Source: Thuidium tamariscinum | Lineage: Eukaryota; Streptophyta; Bryopsida; Hypnales; Thuidiaceae | Direction of reading: 5' to 3' | Assembly: GCA_947034885.2 (NCBI GenBank) | Contig: OX344752.2 | Location: 7,564,001-7,628,000, forward strand | DNA length: 64,000 nucleotides | Shown here: positions 40,891 to 53,782 of the stretch, piece after piece | How the letters are laid out: each line of letters starts with the position of its first letter | Numbering within the stretch: the stretch's first letter is position 1 | Notes under the pieces: generated by a model | Databases searched by the model: none | Told to the model about the DNA's origin: nothing | The model's input: the letters and a program-made list of their open reading frames with translations, nothing else | Position numbers and translations under genes: made by a program

Positions 40891-42006
40891 TTAGGCAAAT
40901 TCATTGTTTGCTTTGGATGGACTTAGGCACCACATCTCACATTGTAAGTAGTGAAAACTAGCAATGTACAAGCTTCAACATGAAGTAGGAAAATAAAAAA
41001 TTCATTTACAAATCTATGTTCTTAATAGAAACAGTAGGCCAAGCAAAGGCTCATTCATTTTAAGATAAGAACTACAACAAGCTTTAGATGCAAATCTTCA
41101 TGAATAAATAACTCTAGCCTAAAGACTAAGATCAAAGCCTATATTAGAGATTTGCTCCAATTGCTCATTTCATATATGCCATGATATGTGCATCATCTCA
41201 GAGGGAAAAGTCTCCAATAAGAAGAGTATCTATGAATAAATTCCAACTACACACTCCAAACGAGTGTCTAAGGAATTCTACACCTTATTTTCTTAAACAA
41301 CAAGAAAGTTGAAGTACCACTCATCCTCAATATACATTAAAACTTATATTATGGCAATTTCAACCAATTTATAGAATTTAGGAAAGGCCTTCATTCTAAA
41401 AATAGTGCATGAATCTAAATAATATTGCATACGAGTAAGGATATTGAAGTCAAAGGAAAGTTCTATGTGTTTATTGAAATTGTTCACCATCACTAAGTTA
41501 AATAGACCTTATTTAGTCCCTTGTTTGTGGCAATCTATGAGAGATGGAATCAAATGCTTTACTCTATCCACTTTTCTTAGCTTTGACTTACAATAGTATG
41601 TCATGAAGGATTGAAGGTAGTTAGATGCTTATTAGGGGTAAACAACTCCAAGCACATTCATGGTAGAAAAGATAATGGGAAGAAATTAATAGAACAATAT
41701 TTTCAAATCTCTAAATAACTACCAAGCTATCCTTATAGACAATTATAACACAAAGTGATGGATCAATCTAGGACTACAAGTACATCAACACACTTCTAAA
41801 GTTGAATGATGCCCTAACTTAATCTTAAAATAATAGAAGAATCCAAAGCCCTTTGCAATTGAATAATATATTATGAATACAATGGTATTTAATGAGAAAA
41901 ATATTGACTTAATACTATTCAATACAAAGTAATTCAATGATCATGACAATATGTAAGTTACAATGCATCACAATTCACATATTAAATCAAAATTGAAGAA
42001 GCTAAA
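40891..42006. other. No feature recognised
   Basis: AT-rich DNA without recognised genes or repeats shared with the rest of the window. No open frame of note. Confidence 0.4.
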
Positions 42007-42738
42007 GGCAATTGCAAGAAACACTTGTCCTATTTTCTATCACACCTAGTGTGCTCATTTACTTTTTGACCATAACTTCTATATTTTGGCTCCAAATGAC
42101 TCAAGATTTATAGAGAAGGTACTCATAGATATCATACATATTATTTAATTTTTTTCATAATTTTCGAAAATATTTTACTATTCAAAAATAGACCCCAATG
42201 GCCCAATTGAATGTCACACTTAATAGTTTAGGGGGTTTTAGTATTGTATAGAGTACCTCTTTTTAATGATTTTGAGATGAAATTTGGGAGAGATGATCTT
42301 CTAGTAGACTTACAGCTCTCCACTTGAGGGATTTTGAAAAAAATAATTTTTATGTCATGTAGAAATCTACAAAGTGAGCTTCTTTCTGCTTGCATTTTGA
42401 AACCTATATAGTATTATTTTAGTGATTTTTTTGATGAATGACCCACTCCATAAAGTTGTTGAAAATAAATAGTTTTGATTTTTTGAATTTACATAATTTT
42501 TCTATTTTCCCCTATTTAAAACATCAAAGTATGTATTTTCTTAGGACTTGGCACTTTTCTAGTTCTCCTACTTAGACAATCTTTCTATGCAAACCCTTCC
42601 ATGGGTACCTTCATCTTAAAGGTGTATACAGAAGTCGTATTTTTTAAATTTAAAAATAATAATTTTCTAATTTTAAAGTACTCTAGAAAAAATCAGCCAA
42701 ACGCAACAAAATCAATGGGTGTTTCTTGCAATCACCCC
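42007..42738 (+). mobile_element. IR-725 family element
   Basis: 732 bp; left GGCAATTGCAAGAAACAC, right inverse GGGGTGATTGCAAGAAACAC. TAAA lies at 42003..42006 and 42739..42742, a possible 4 bp duplication. The interior follows 14475..15198 throughout (gactcaagattta, 'gtgagcttctttctgcttg', 'aatcagccaaacgcaacaaa'). Confidence 0.72.
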
Positions 42739-42845
42739 TAAATGTAAATTGTATAGAAAAATTCTAAGGCCTTTTAACCTTTTTAGAGTTAATTGAATCA
42801 TCAAATCTCAAAGCAAGAATTGTTGTTGATGCCAACAATACATTA

Positions 42846-43187
42846 AGGTAGCAACATCCATAACCATTACTACACCCACAACTGGCAAGTAGAGTGCTGT
42901 TAAATTGTCTTCAAGAGTACCTCAAAACTATCACCCATTCTTAATTTTGATTGGTAAACTCTGGATTTCTTAGATTTTGTTGTGAGAATTAAGGTAGAAT
43001 TACTAGAGTGCGGTATAGGGTGCCCTAGTGAGTTCTACTTTGAAAATTAATAGAAATTAGATGCCTTGTCCAAATTTTGAAAATTCATGATTTTTAGTTG
43101 CTAATGCTATAAAAATATTTTTTCTAGAAAAAGACACCTTTAACTCTATTGAATTGTTCATTTTGATGATTATGAGTGCTCCTACCT
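42846..43187 (+). mobile_element. TA-1 family MITE, diverged copy I
   Basis: 342 bp, TA at 42844..42845 and 43188..43189. Left AGGTAGCAACATCCATAACC is more like TA-2 ends; right GAGTGCTCCTACCT and the interior (ctttgaaaattaatagaaat, 'aattcatgatttttagttgc') are TA-1. It links the two families. Confidence 0.55.
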
Positions 43188-43189
43188 TA

Positions 43190-44110
43190 GTGCTTAGGAA
43201 CTTGTAAACACCTATTGTAACCATCAAGGACTTTATGAGGAATTTGTGCCCAACTAAGCAACTCAATGGAGAATAATTTTATTAAACTTTAAAATGCAAG
43301 ATTATTCCAAATTGAATGCTTCATATATGTTATAGTAAAAAAGATATGCAAATCCTTAAATTATGACAGATTGGTGACTGTAAGAATCATCTATTTGATA
43401 CCATGGGAATTAATCATTTAAAAAAAGTCCCAAAACACTCATTGAAAGTCAAAGAATTGTAGACAATCTCAGTCCCCTTTTCATTCAAAATTTTCAGGAT
43501 GAATAATTGCACTTCTATCTTATACATAAGGATTCTTTGTCATCCATGATTGGATGGCAAACGTTGACTATGAACATCACACCTAAGGAGTCTTTTCTAG
43601 CTTCAGAAGAAACGACAACAAGCCATACTCCCCTCCACTTGTACTCCATCAAATGCTTGTACTCAGCTGCTGCAGCTACAGCAGAGCCCAGAATTAAAAA
43701 AAAGAAGAAGATTGTGAGTCACCCCCAATGAGATAGAATCTAGTTGGAAGAAAGTACTTTCGAATAAGCCGGTGAGTTGCAGGCGTGGAGCCAAGCTTAG
43801 TTGATTGTGGAGTTGACTCAGTGTTTTTTTTATATTTTATATTTTCATTTTTTATGAAGTGTCAAAATGGCATTACAAAATGTTACCAGTGAGCCCCATG
43901 CCATTGTTACAGTCAAAATATAAGTAAACTGTCTCTAACTCACAGAGTACAAAATCGAATAATTTTCCCACCATAGATCAACCCCTAAATGCCCAAGGCA
44001 CCCAAATCTGGTGTTTGCAAAACTTGCAAAACTTTCAAGTTAAGAAAAAACTAATCAAGGTGCTATTTTTAGTAATTTGTATTTATCAAGAATTATCTTC
44101 AAAGTCTTCT
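43190..44110. other. Unclassified; mixed-composition stretch at ~43540..43730
   Basis: Mostly AT-rich. A better-balanced stretch with 'tcagctgctgcagctacagc' is open for 74 codons on the + strand, ending in a lysine run. No family recognised, so it is not called a gene. Confidence 0.3.
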
Positions 44111-44114
44111 TTAA

Positions 44115-44839
44115 CCCCTAAGCGCCGCCGGCGCCATTTTTTGACATTGGATGACTTCGCAGGGGCAGTAGAATACCTAAACATTAGTTTTTTCATCCAC
44201 TTTTTTTTAATGACCTTTCACGTTCAATTGTAAAGAGTCTCCAATTGAGTTTTTAGGCTAACTACTAATTGTTTTCATGTAGTTGAGAAGTAATTAGAGA
44301 AAACGGATGGCAAAATTTGCCATTTTAGTGTATTTTGAGAAATTGACTGAATCTGAAATTTATCCTTGAAAATGACATTTTTTGAATTTGAGCCCAACTA
44401 ATGAAATGAAGGTCTTATCTTCTAGTTTCTACTCCAATTGGAATTTTGGAAAAATATATAAAATTAAATATTTGAATGCAATTGGAATTTTGGTTTCATT
44501 TTTAATGTCCACTGCAACCTATAAATAGGTGTACACGGAAGTTGAGTTTACACCATGATGTTTGTCACTACAATTTATACACATCGTGAAATTTTCAGAT
44601 TTTTTGAGATAATTTTCTATTTTCTATGATTTTTTCTTCATTTTTTCTTCCAAAAATCTCATAAAAATAAATTTTCCTCAAAAAAATCTGAAATTTCTGT
44701 AAAGTTTAGAAGACATGTACTTCCATCTCTGAAAAATAAAAAATAAAAATTTCATACTTGATTGGTTCCTAAACGGTATCAAATTGAGTGACCAGCAATC
44801 GGGCTTCCAACCAGTGGTCATAGGCCCGTCCTTTAAGGG
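44115..44839. mobile_element. piggyBac-type element pB-3, copy 2
   Basis: 725 bp between TTAA at 44111..44114 and 44840..44843. Left CCCCTAAGCGCCGCCGG, right GTCCTTTAAGGG. Near-collinear with 30016..30742. The right TTAA is immediately followed by CCCCTAACTGCCC, which may be the start of another small element ending at AAGGG-TTAA near 44957. Confidence 0.78.
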
Positions 44840-44843
44840 TTAA

Positions 44844-45657
44844 CCCCTAACTGCCCAATCGACCATATATGGTTGAGGTGAAATTTCAGGCCCATTTCTA
44901 AACTAGCAGTTAAATTTCTTTGACAATTTTTAAGAAAAATTCGGCCAATTTTAAGGGTTAATTATTGAAAACTTTCATTTTTCACTGAAAAAAGTACATA
45001 TTTGATTATTGAGAGGTCTTCAAAGGCATACATGTCCCATAAATGAAGTGTAAAGCTTGCCAATTTTACTTCATTTCCTAGCTTTATGCAATTTCACTTG
45101 ATTTGAGATCTAAGAAATTGTACATATCCATTTGCTTTGAGAATGGTTCTTATAGAAAGAGGAAAGTGTTTTCATGATATTCACCATTGAAAATTCAAAC
45201 ATATAACTATTGATTTGGAGTTATTTGCAATTTCTACTTATAAAAAATAATTTCATTTCAACAATTGTAAGGTGGATTCTGTAATGAATTTAATAGCTTT
45301 TCATATGTTTTTTGGATTTTTGTTTAGAAGCCATACAACTTCCACTATTTCCTAACTTGGAGCCAAATTTTACACCAAAAGTAAATTTGAAAAACAAAAA
45401 CTGGTTCACCTGAATCTCATTGAGCTTTCTTATCCTCTTTCATACACGGACTCCACGAGGACACTGGCTTGCAAGCCATGCTCTATAACTTGTTATTCAT
45501 GTTTAGCTAACTTATTACAGTAACTTATACAATGTGATGAAAAATGGCGAACAATTTTTTTTCCATTAATTAACAGCCCCCCCCTCCTAAAAACCAAGAG
45601 CCGTTGATTATTTTGAGAAAAAAAATCACAAACCACTCCCTCCACTGTTGATCTAAA
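44844..45657. other. Intergenic; possible 114 bp TTAA element at 44844..44957
   Basis: After TTAA the sequence starts CCCCTAACTGCCC and a GGG-TTAA occurs at 44955..44961. The termini match weakly. The rest of the stretch has no recognised feature. Confidence 0.3.
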
Positions 45658-45662
45658 AAAAC

Positions 45663-45757
45663 TCTGATATACATATGTATATGCATATGCATATATAGAT
45701 ACGGATATGAATACGAACACATATTAATATACATGTGCAAGTATGCATACACATACG

Positions 45758-45822
<65 letters not shown>

Positions 45823-45850
45823 GTATGCAGATACGCATATGCATATGCAT
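45663..45850. repeat. Microsatellite cluster
   Basis: (AT)n of about 60 bp at 45760..45819, flanked by TA/CA/TG-rich sequence with catatgcatatgcatac on both sides in inverted sense. Open frames here with runs of Tyr-Ile are artefacts. Confidence 0.85.
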
Positions 45851-46290
45851 ACGTACTTAAAAATACACAGACTTATCCCATATTGATTGTAAGCTCACCT
45901 GATTCTCAAAATTACAAAGAGGGGGAGGGGGAGGTGGAAGGTCCTGAAAAAATTCAATTTAAAATATTTCTGAATTTCTGAATATCTGAATATTTTTGAA
46001 TGTTTGGGGGGGATTAGGGGATAGTTGGTAAATGAAAACAAAATTAATTAATGGGCTCATTATGACAGTTTGTCACAATGACAATGAGCTCAAAATAGTC
46101 AGTCACTGCCTTATACACAATATACAGTAACTTATACAGTATCAATGGCTCTGTGCCAAATATTGTTTCCAGTACTAACTGTACAAAATGTCTAGATCAC
46201 GTTGAGTCTCTGTAGACTCAGTCAGTCTAAAATACTTTGATGACATGTACATTCAAGTTTCAATCAGTTTGGGTGAAAAACGTCATTCTA

Positions 46291-46678
46291 AAGGAGAAAC
46301 ACCCATTTCCGTCCCTGTACCTATTCTTGGGCCATAGAGTGTCACTAAATCTGTCCATAGGCATACATTAAGGCGTCCAACAGCTGTTTAATTCTAATTT
46401 GCTGACGCAGTTGTAAGACACATGTGTAGTTTTCATTCACTGACATCTGATTTCAGCAGGTGTACGGTTTAAGGTACACCTATAGGACGGTTCCAGTGGT
46501 CTAGGGAGCCAACACTTTGAAAATTTACAGAAATTACATACTGATTCCGAAAAATTTAATTTTTTTTTTGAATATTCATGATTTTCACTCGCTAATGCTA
46601 GAAAAATATCAGTTTTAGAAAACGCTGCCTCCAACTATGCTGAATTCCTTATTCGGACGGTTTTGGGTGTTTCCACTG
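46291..46678 (+). mobile_element. TA-1 family MITE, copy G
   Basis: 388 bp, TA at 46289..46290 and 46679..46680. Starts AAGGAGAAACACCCATTTCC and ends GGTTTTGGGTGTTTCCACTG. Conserved right half (ggtacacctataggacggtt). Confidence 0.8.
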
Positions 46679-46812
46679 TAGTTTTGCAATTGACTGCATT
46701 CAGAGGGTGAAAATTGTGACTGTCAACTAAACGAATTTTGAATGATTGACCAGTCAGGCCTGGTGTAAGGTGTCCATTTTGTATAATTAGGGCAATGCTC
46801 TTGTCATTGGGC

Positions 46813-47057
46813 CATTAGAAGAGATTTTGGGACTCTAAGAGACTACAAGTTCCCACAGTCTGGGAACACAGAAAAGTACAAAGTTGCAGGAATCTCATCT
46901 GGCCGAGGCAGTGCCACGCCATTTTTTAAAAAAATTAATTAAAAATTTTTAAAAATTATTTTCTTAAATGTTGGCCTGACAGCACCCAACCGTTTCAGAA
47001 ACTATTTCGAGAATAGTCCCAAAACAACCCTTTAGAGGCCTCAAATTTCATCTAATG
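46813..47057. mobile_element. CATTA-ended MITE, copy 3
   Basis: 245 bp, left CATTAGAAGAGATTTTGGG, right inverse CATTAGATGAAATTTGAGG. The interior order (gttcccacagtctgggaac, gcaggaatctcatctggccg, A/T run, agcacccaaccgtttcag) parallels 6927..7220. Confidence 0.65.
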
Positions 47058-47752
47058 ATTTTGCAATATAAAGGGCTAACAAGGAGGGTGGAGCATGATA
47101 AGAAGGCCCTTTATATTGTGAAATGCTTGACAATGAGATTGCCATTGTTTGGCATAAACCATGGTCAAGATATGAACATTTGGAATGAACATTTAGGATG
47201 AAATTTGCATGCCAAATGAAAAAGTTGTAATACCCAATTACGCAAGCAAACCAACTTAATCATGCATTACGACCTAAATGTGCTAGATTGTAGACTGGAA
47301 GCCACCTACCAAAGGAAGGGTCAAGTTGCTAGTAGTGGTTTACAAAAAGTCCAAACTTGTGAATCATTTGCTGACTTAATTCCTAAAGTCCTATGGCCTT
47401 TTTTCAAAAGAAAAGTCATTCAAAATTGCCATTTCTAGTGCAAAGAGAAAAAAAATAGAATGGTATTTATTTCATATCTAACTATAAGATCTTGCAATAT
47501 ATAATACATGAGAATGTGTGCAAAAAATTTCAAGCCTTTTGACCTCATAGAATGCAAGGAAAATGCCTTCAAAATGAAAAAAATTTGTTTTGTTGTCATT
47601 GTGGCAAACTAGTTTGCAAGACTTTGAATCTCTTAAACTTAAGAAAATTTTGCACTATAAAATTTTTATTGAAATTTTTTTATTATGAACATTGAGTTTA
47701 CTTGAGAATATAGGGAAAAAAATATGATTTTCATTCTTTAAATATTTATTAA
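47058..47752. other. No feature recognised
   Basis: AT-rich intergenic DNA; no gene, RNA or repeat could be supported. Confidence 0.4.
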
Positions 47753-48673
47753 CCTCTAAAGTCCCAAAGTCCCCTCGGGGGACACTTGGAATTTCGGGCA
47801 GGCTCGTGTGACCTGTAATTTTGACCTGATTTTTTAAAACTTTTTTTGAAGATAGGGAATCACATCAGCTTTCTAAAAATATAATTTTTTTTTCAATCGG
47901 TGCCCGGGAGCAGAAGTTTTGCCATCCGAAGTCAAAAAAGTAGTTCGGCGGGCAGAAAAAAAAAACCACAAAAAAATGAAATTTTTTTTTTCAATTTTTT
48001 TTTCTGAAATATTATGTTTTTGTCTACATTTGAATCTTTGATTAATCCTATTTGGACTAATAATGAAAAAGTTATGGACAATCTTGTTTTTTGGGCAATC
48101 TAAGCATCTTCTTCAAAAAACAACTTATAGAATTCATTTTTGAATGCAATTTTCAATTTTTTTCAATTTTTTTTTTGAAAAGGTTAAGTTTGCTTTCAAG
48201 AACAATCCCACCGTTGGGATTATGATTTTTTAATTCCATCTAAGGGCTATTAACAATTTAGTATTTTGTTCAACTTTGGACCTACTTCTATTTAACAATT
48301 TATTTATATGTGAAAATCAAGTTTTGAAATTCTGAAATTTTTTTCCCCAACTCTCAACTCAAATGTTCAAGATAAAAAATTTTAACCTTATGGTGTGTAG
48401 TGCAAAAAAAATTCACAAATGGCCGTCAAAGTCACCTGAAATTGCAGGCCGCAGTTGAAAAAAACTTTTTTTTTCAACTTCAAATGCTAATATCTTCCAA
48501 TCCGTATGGTCAAACTTCATGAAATTTTTACCACATGATTTGAGACAAGTGAAGTACAATATCCTACGGTTAGATTCTAAGAAAAAAGTTTTTTTAGGTT
48601 TCTTGAGTGATTGCAGCAGAAATGGCAGTTTTCAGTGGTTTCAGAGCCAGAAAATGCCTTGGTAATTTAGGGG
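47753..48673. mobile_element. piggyBac-type element pB-4
   Basis: 921 bp between TTAA at 47749..47752 and 48674..48677. Left CCTCTAAAGTCCCAAAG, right inverse CCCCTAAATTACC. It contains an inner pair tcccctcgggggaca. Single copy in the window. Length and ends recall pB-2, but internal sequence differs. Confidence 0.6.
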
Positions 48674-48677
48674 TTAA

Positions 48678-49639
48678 GTAGAAAAAAGTGTCCCATGTAT
48701 GCAACTCCTATATTATGTGATCCTAATTATAATCACTCATAAGGTATTTTTGTTCAATCTTAAGGGATTTCATTTGTTTTAATGTGGAAAACTCTTATAT
48801 TGTTTTTAACAGAAAGTTCAAAAATGTAATTATATATATATGATATGAATATTTTCTTAGGAAAATATAATAGCATTAAATTTTTTTTATTACAAATATT
48901 ATACTATGAATGAACTTTTATTTAATCGGAGAAAAAAAATTCTATAGATTTTTGAAAATTATGTATAGGTGTTTTAATTCTTTATATACGATATAGTAAG
49001 TTTCATTTGAAAATGGCAAAAATTCTACAACTTTGCCATTTTTTATTATTTAGACCATGCCATCTAAAATCTATACTAGTCCTAGATGTTTGAAATCTAT
49101 ATATTGGTCTTAGATCTTACTTTTATAGTTAAGATTGCATAGTCTAAAAATGGCACTTAGAATATTGATATTTTATTGAAATTTACTATTAATGTAAAGT
49201 GTTTTTCTTTTAATAAATATGCGACCCAAAATTTTCTACATCTCATTTTATTTAATTTGATCTTCATCTAACTTTTTAGGCTTTTTTATTTGATATGATT
49301 TTCACAAAAGCCATTTTCTAAGCCATTTTAATGCAAATGTCTTTGTACATGTATATTGCAAAAGTTTCATATTTGGAGAAGGTGTATGATAGAGGAAAAA
49401 CTTAATCATTAATAACTCTAAGATAGAATTAAAATACAATAGTTCCAATGGTGAGAGTGCCAACAATTAAAAATCATCCTAGCTATGGGACTTTTGGTTT
49501 AAAAAACCAACAAAAATTGAGTTCAAAAAAAATCTTGGGTGTTATTTTTTCAAGAATATGCTTTGATTGCTTGCTAAATAAGATGCTCTATAATTTTCAC
49601 TTAACAAATCTAAATGGAATGAACTACCCTCTAAATGCC
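48678..49639. other. No feature recognised
   Basis: Very AT-rich, without recognisable genes. Short stretches repeat 'ctaaaatctatactagtc' and 'gatgtttgaaatctatat', also seen near 61900..61990, so part may be an old repeat. Confidence 0.35.
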
Positions 49640-50730
49640 CGAAGCCAATTTTGAAATACTAGGAATTTGCTCTAAATTGAACAATAAGCCAACATTTTGA
49701 TAAGTTGTACCAATTTTTTTTCTAATGTAACCATAAGAATTCAAACTAGGGGTGATTGCACAAAACACCTATACTATATCCTAAATTTCAAAACAATATT
49801 TATGATTTTTTTAGGAGTACTTTAAAATTAGGAAATCAAATTCTTAAAAAATTTAAAAATATGGCCAATGTATGCACCTTTAGGATGATAGTAAATATTG
49901 AAGGAAATTCTTTTGAAAAAATCTTTAAGTACTTAAGAGAACTAAAAAAGTACTAAGTCTCAAAAAATAGATGTTCTAATGTTTTGATTAATAAAAAAGA
50001 GAAAAAAAAATTAAAAATTAAAATTGTCCATTTGTAGCAATTGTACAAGGATGGTCATTCAATAAAAGAAACACCAAAATAATATTTCAAATGTTTCAAA
50101 ATGCAACCAAAAAAGAACTCACTTGTAGACTTCCATACGACATACAATTTAGTGTTTTTAGAAAATTTGTTAGAGTATAGATACAAGTCTACTAAATGAC
50201 CATCTTCTCTAATTTGAGCTCAATTTTTTTTAAATTTTAGTCTAAATAACTAATTCTAAAAAAAAAATCCTAAATTGATAAGTGTGATATAGTATTGGGA
50301 GCTATTCTTAAATAGTAAATTTTTCTTGAAAAATTAATTAAAAAAAATTTAGACAAGGTGTATAATAGTCATAAGTACCTTGTCTATGAATTTTGAGTCA
50401 TTTGGAGCCAAAATGAAAAAAATTATGACCAAAAAACTAATCAACACACAACATGTGACAAAATTGTACAAGGTGGTCATTGCAAGAAACATAGACTCCT
50501 TTGTATACACTTCTATCATAGTCTTTTTATGATTTCACATGTCAAATATAAAAGTTAGTCACCAAATAAATATAAAGCTTAAGGAACCAACATCTATAAC
50601 TCTAATTAATTTATGGTTTTATAAAATCTATTCTAAAAAAATTTCAAATGAATTTTTAATATGATTTCTATTCCAAAATCTTGTGTATTGAGGCTCATTT
50701 TCATTGAAGAACCCTCCACACAAAAAAAAG
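49640..50730 (-). mobile_element. pB-1 family relic with nested IR-725 element
   Basis: Left (aggaatttgctctaaattga, 'aacattttgataagttgtac') and right pieces (50500..50720: 'tcacatgtcaaat', 'ttgtgtattgaggctcattttcat') are the two parts of the 34915..35420 type. Between them lies an IR-725 copy at 49749..50480, starting GGGGTGATTGCACAAAACAC after TA. Termini of the host are decayed. Confidence 0.55.
49749..50480 (-). mobile_element. IR-725 family element, nested copy
   Basis: Reverse-oriented relative of 14475..15198, recognisable by 'ttttaggagtactttaaaat', 'gtagcaattg' and 'gagtcatttggagccaaaat'. Left end GGGGTGATTGCA follows TA; the right end is diverged around 50470..50500. Confidence 0.6.
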
Positions 50731-50776
50731 TCAAGCCTACAATGGAATGAATGGACACCATTATACAAAATCTTAA

Positions 50777-52985
50777 CCCCTAAAGGACTGCAACTATGTT
50801 TCCACCAAAACTACTCCAAAATTGTCATTTCTAACACAACTACCAAATTTCACCAAAAGAAACATTTTTTGACACATGTAACCATAGGATCATTTAGTGC
50901 ACTATTTTGAAAAGATGTAAAAAAATTTCAGAAATCTCAGCCACGTAGATTGCAAGATATTAGTGTTTGAAGTTAAAAAAATCTTTTTTTTACCACTATG
51001 AAAATTTGGGCATCTGCACTTTAGAAGGCCACATTTGTTTAAAAAAGTGTCCAAAATGGTTGCAATTCTTTGGATTCATTCTTCAATCCAAGTTGGCTAC
51101 ATGCTTGAAAATTTTCAAATCATTTAAAATTGTACAACATGTATAGAAAAACACTAGAAGAAAACCACATCCACCGCAACCAACTAAAATACAACTATGT
51201 GTCCTACACAACTTCCTTGCAACTACAATCCTTTGTATTTGCATCAAATTTAATGTTTACACTATTGTAGTTGCAAAGTAGTTGGAAAGTAGTTGTAGAT
51301 TAAAGTTTTGAGTTGCATGTAGTTGCAAAGTAGTAATTTTGGGTTACAAGAATGTAACAAAAGAATTTTTGTGACGTATTCTACATCCAAGATTCATCAC
51401 ATTTGTTGACATGGACCACTTTTAGGTTTTGTAGAGTTCAGTGTATCAAACTACAATTGGAAATAATCTAAATTTGACTACAATTCAACTAGAATGCAAC
51501 TAGTTTGCAACTAGAATGCAACAAGGATGCAACTAGGATGCAACTAGAAAATGTCTGAAATTCAACTAGAAAGAAACTACAGTTCAAAAAAAAAATCACT
51601 AAACTTTATTTAGAAAACTACTAACATGCAACTAGAAAACGACTAAAATGCAATTGGAAGATAACTAGAATGCAACTAGAAGATGATTAGAATACATTCA
51701 ACTAAAAAACAATTAGATCAAGTTGTATATCAATTGTCCCATGTCAATGGTTAAGAGTACCATTAGATTGGATAGATAAGAATTGTAAGTTGTACCATCT
51801 TTAAGTAATGAAGTTTAATATTACAATTGTAATATTTCTACACTTTTAGATTTCTATAGATTGTTGGTTTCTACAATTTGTAGATTTTTACAATCTATAG
51901 AAATCTACAAATATTTAAAGTATAAGAAATTTTAAAACTTGTGAAATTTAAAGTTTGGTAAACTTGTGAAATCTATTTAATATCAATATTCAAATTTGAT
52001 AATCTAAAAAAATCTAGATTTGAAATTCTAAAATCTACAAATCATTGAGATTAAATCTTTGAAATCTTCAATCATTAAGATAAAAAAAAATTGAAAATCT
52101 ATAAATCTACGAGTCACAAACTAGTTGCTAAGTAGTCACAAACAAGTTGCAAACTTTGCAAATGATTTGTAAACTAGTTGCAAAGCAGTCACACACAAGT
52201 TGCAAACAAGTTGCTCAAAAGCAAGTTCTACGTCAAAAGAATTCATCAATGAAGTTCCACGTAGGCTATTTGATGAAAAACAATCTTTTCAATTTTGCAA
52301 CTACATTGCAACTAGTGCAACTTGTCCACTGCAACTACAAGCTTCAAATTCTCACCTAGTTGCAAACATGTAATGCAATTACAAAACTAATTGCTAACTG
52401 TACTCGCAGAAGCCCCAATTTTCTTCTAGTGAAAAATAGTTTGTAGAAAGACGTAGAGAATGATTCAAAATACTAAATTGTTAACAATTTATTTATTGTA
52501 TTTAAAAATACCAATCTCAATGGTTCAAATGTTGTAATAAATAATCTACACCCAATGTTTTTATTTATTTATTTAAATATTGAAAATTGAGTAAAATAAA
52601 GGACTTCAAAGTTTATTTTAGAGTAGAGAATTCATAACTACCCACAAACTAAATTTTTTCATAACTTTTGACTAATTAATCCAAATGGAATGATTCAAAG
52701 TTTTCCACGTATATGTAAATCTATAAAATCAATTTCAAATTTTTGATTCTAAAAAAAGTGATTTTTTTTTAATTGCTCAAACTGCTTGAGTTGAAAAACA
52801 AACAACATATCATCTAATAACTTTTCAACCATGAAGTCAAAAGCCACGAAAATTGTTGAGCTTTAAAGATATTCCTTGTTCACACCTTCTATTAAAGTTT
52901 GGTCCCAAAACATCAAAAATTCTAGTCACATATACCTGCCCAAAATCACTATGTTGCTAAAAAAGGCATATTGGTCTCTTAGGGG
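50777..52985. mobile_element. piggyBac-type element pB-2, copy 2, with CACTA inside
   Basis: Between TTAA at 50773..50776 and 52986..52989. Left CCCCTAAAGGACTGCAAC, right GGTCTCTTAGGGG. 2209 bp in all; without the nested 1280 bp element and its 3 bp duplication it is about 926 bp, close to the 942 and 944 bp of the other pB-2 copies. Confidence 0.78.
51152..52431. mobile_element. CACTA-type element, 1280 bp, non-autonomous
   Basis: Termini CACTAGAAGAAAA are identical inverses over 13 bp; AAA is present on both sides (51149..51151 and 52432..52434), fitting a 3 bp duplication. The arms carry many subterminal copies of GTTGCAA/TTGCAAC and 'gcaactaga', in direct and inverted arrangement, as CACTA transposase-binding regions usually do. 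No transposase frame. Inserted in pB-2 copy 2. Confidence 0.82.
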
Positions 52986-52989
52986 TTAA

Positions 52990-53139
52990 ATAGAAATTTT
53001 TTAATAAATCACTTTTGAAATCGGAAATTTTTATGGTAAAATAATTTTTTTAAATTACCAAAAATAAAATTTTTATTAGGTTATATTTAACTTCATAGTA
53101 TAGTTAAAACCAAAGTTTGGTGCCTTAGGCATTTAGGGT
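52990..53139. other. Spacer between TTAA elements
   Basis: About 150 bp ending in ggcatttagggtttaa, which looks like the right end of another TTAA-type element, but no matching left end was found. Confidence 0.25.
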
Positions 53140-53143
53140 TTAA

Positions 53144-53508
53144 CCTAGTAAAGCTAGCAACGCCATTTTGTGGAGTTTGGATGACTTTGCACTAGTGTAA
53201 AGGGACATTGAAAATAATTTTTCATCCATTTTTTTTCTTGACCTTTCACAAAGGATTATGAAGAGTACCTAATTCACTATGTAGTCTTGTGAGTGTTTGT
53301 TTTCATGTGAAAAAAGAAATTAGTAAAAAAAATTGGATCCCAACATATCCTACTTTTAATGTATTTTGGGAAGTAGTGGGTCCTTGCTCTAAATCTCAAA
53401 TTTCTTCACAAAATCTATACATATCTAGTTTAGTAATTGCAAGTTTGCAACAAATTGAGTGATGGCATTGAAGCTTAAAATTAGTGGTTACATGCCGTCT
53501 TTTAAGGG
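53144..53508. mobile_element. piggyBac-type element pB-3, internally deleted
   Basis: 365 bp between TTAA at 53140..53143 and 53509..53512. Left CCTAGTAAAGCTAGCAACGCC and 'ttggatgacttt', right CCGTCTTTTAAGGG. Collinear with the two ends of 44115..44839 but lacking about half of the interior. Confidence 0.65.
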
Positions 53509-53782
53509 TTAAATCTTTTCATGCTTATAGAATGTAGACAAATATGATAAACAAATTTTTAAAATTTTATTTCAAATTTTTATGGATTTTGTCTTTCTAT
53601 TTGCCAATTTCACTTTTGGGCTTCATTGTGGTATAAATTTTGCTCCCAAGCACCAATAGAAGTAAAGATTATTCCTAGAAAGCTAACAATTTTTTTTATA
53701 TTATAAGAAAATTTCAAAAAAATTTACTAAGAATTCTGCTCGAAGAAACTTGCCCCAAATCCATTGTCCCTCGAGGCATTAA

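Noticed and set aside
45570..45981. Open frames with long Tyr-Ile or Met-His runs
   Set aside because: Translations of the (AT)n and (CATATG)n microsatellite.
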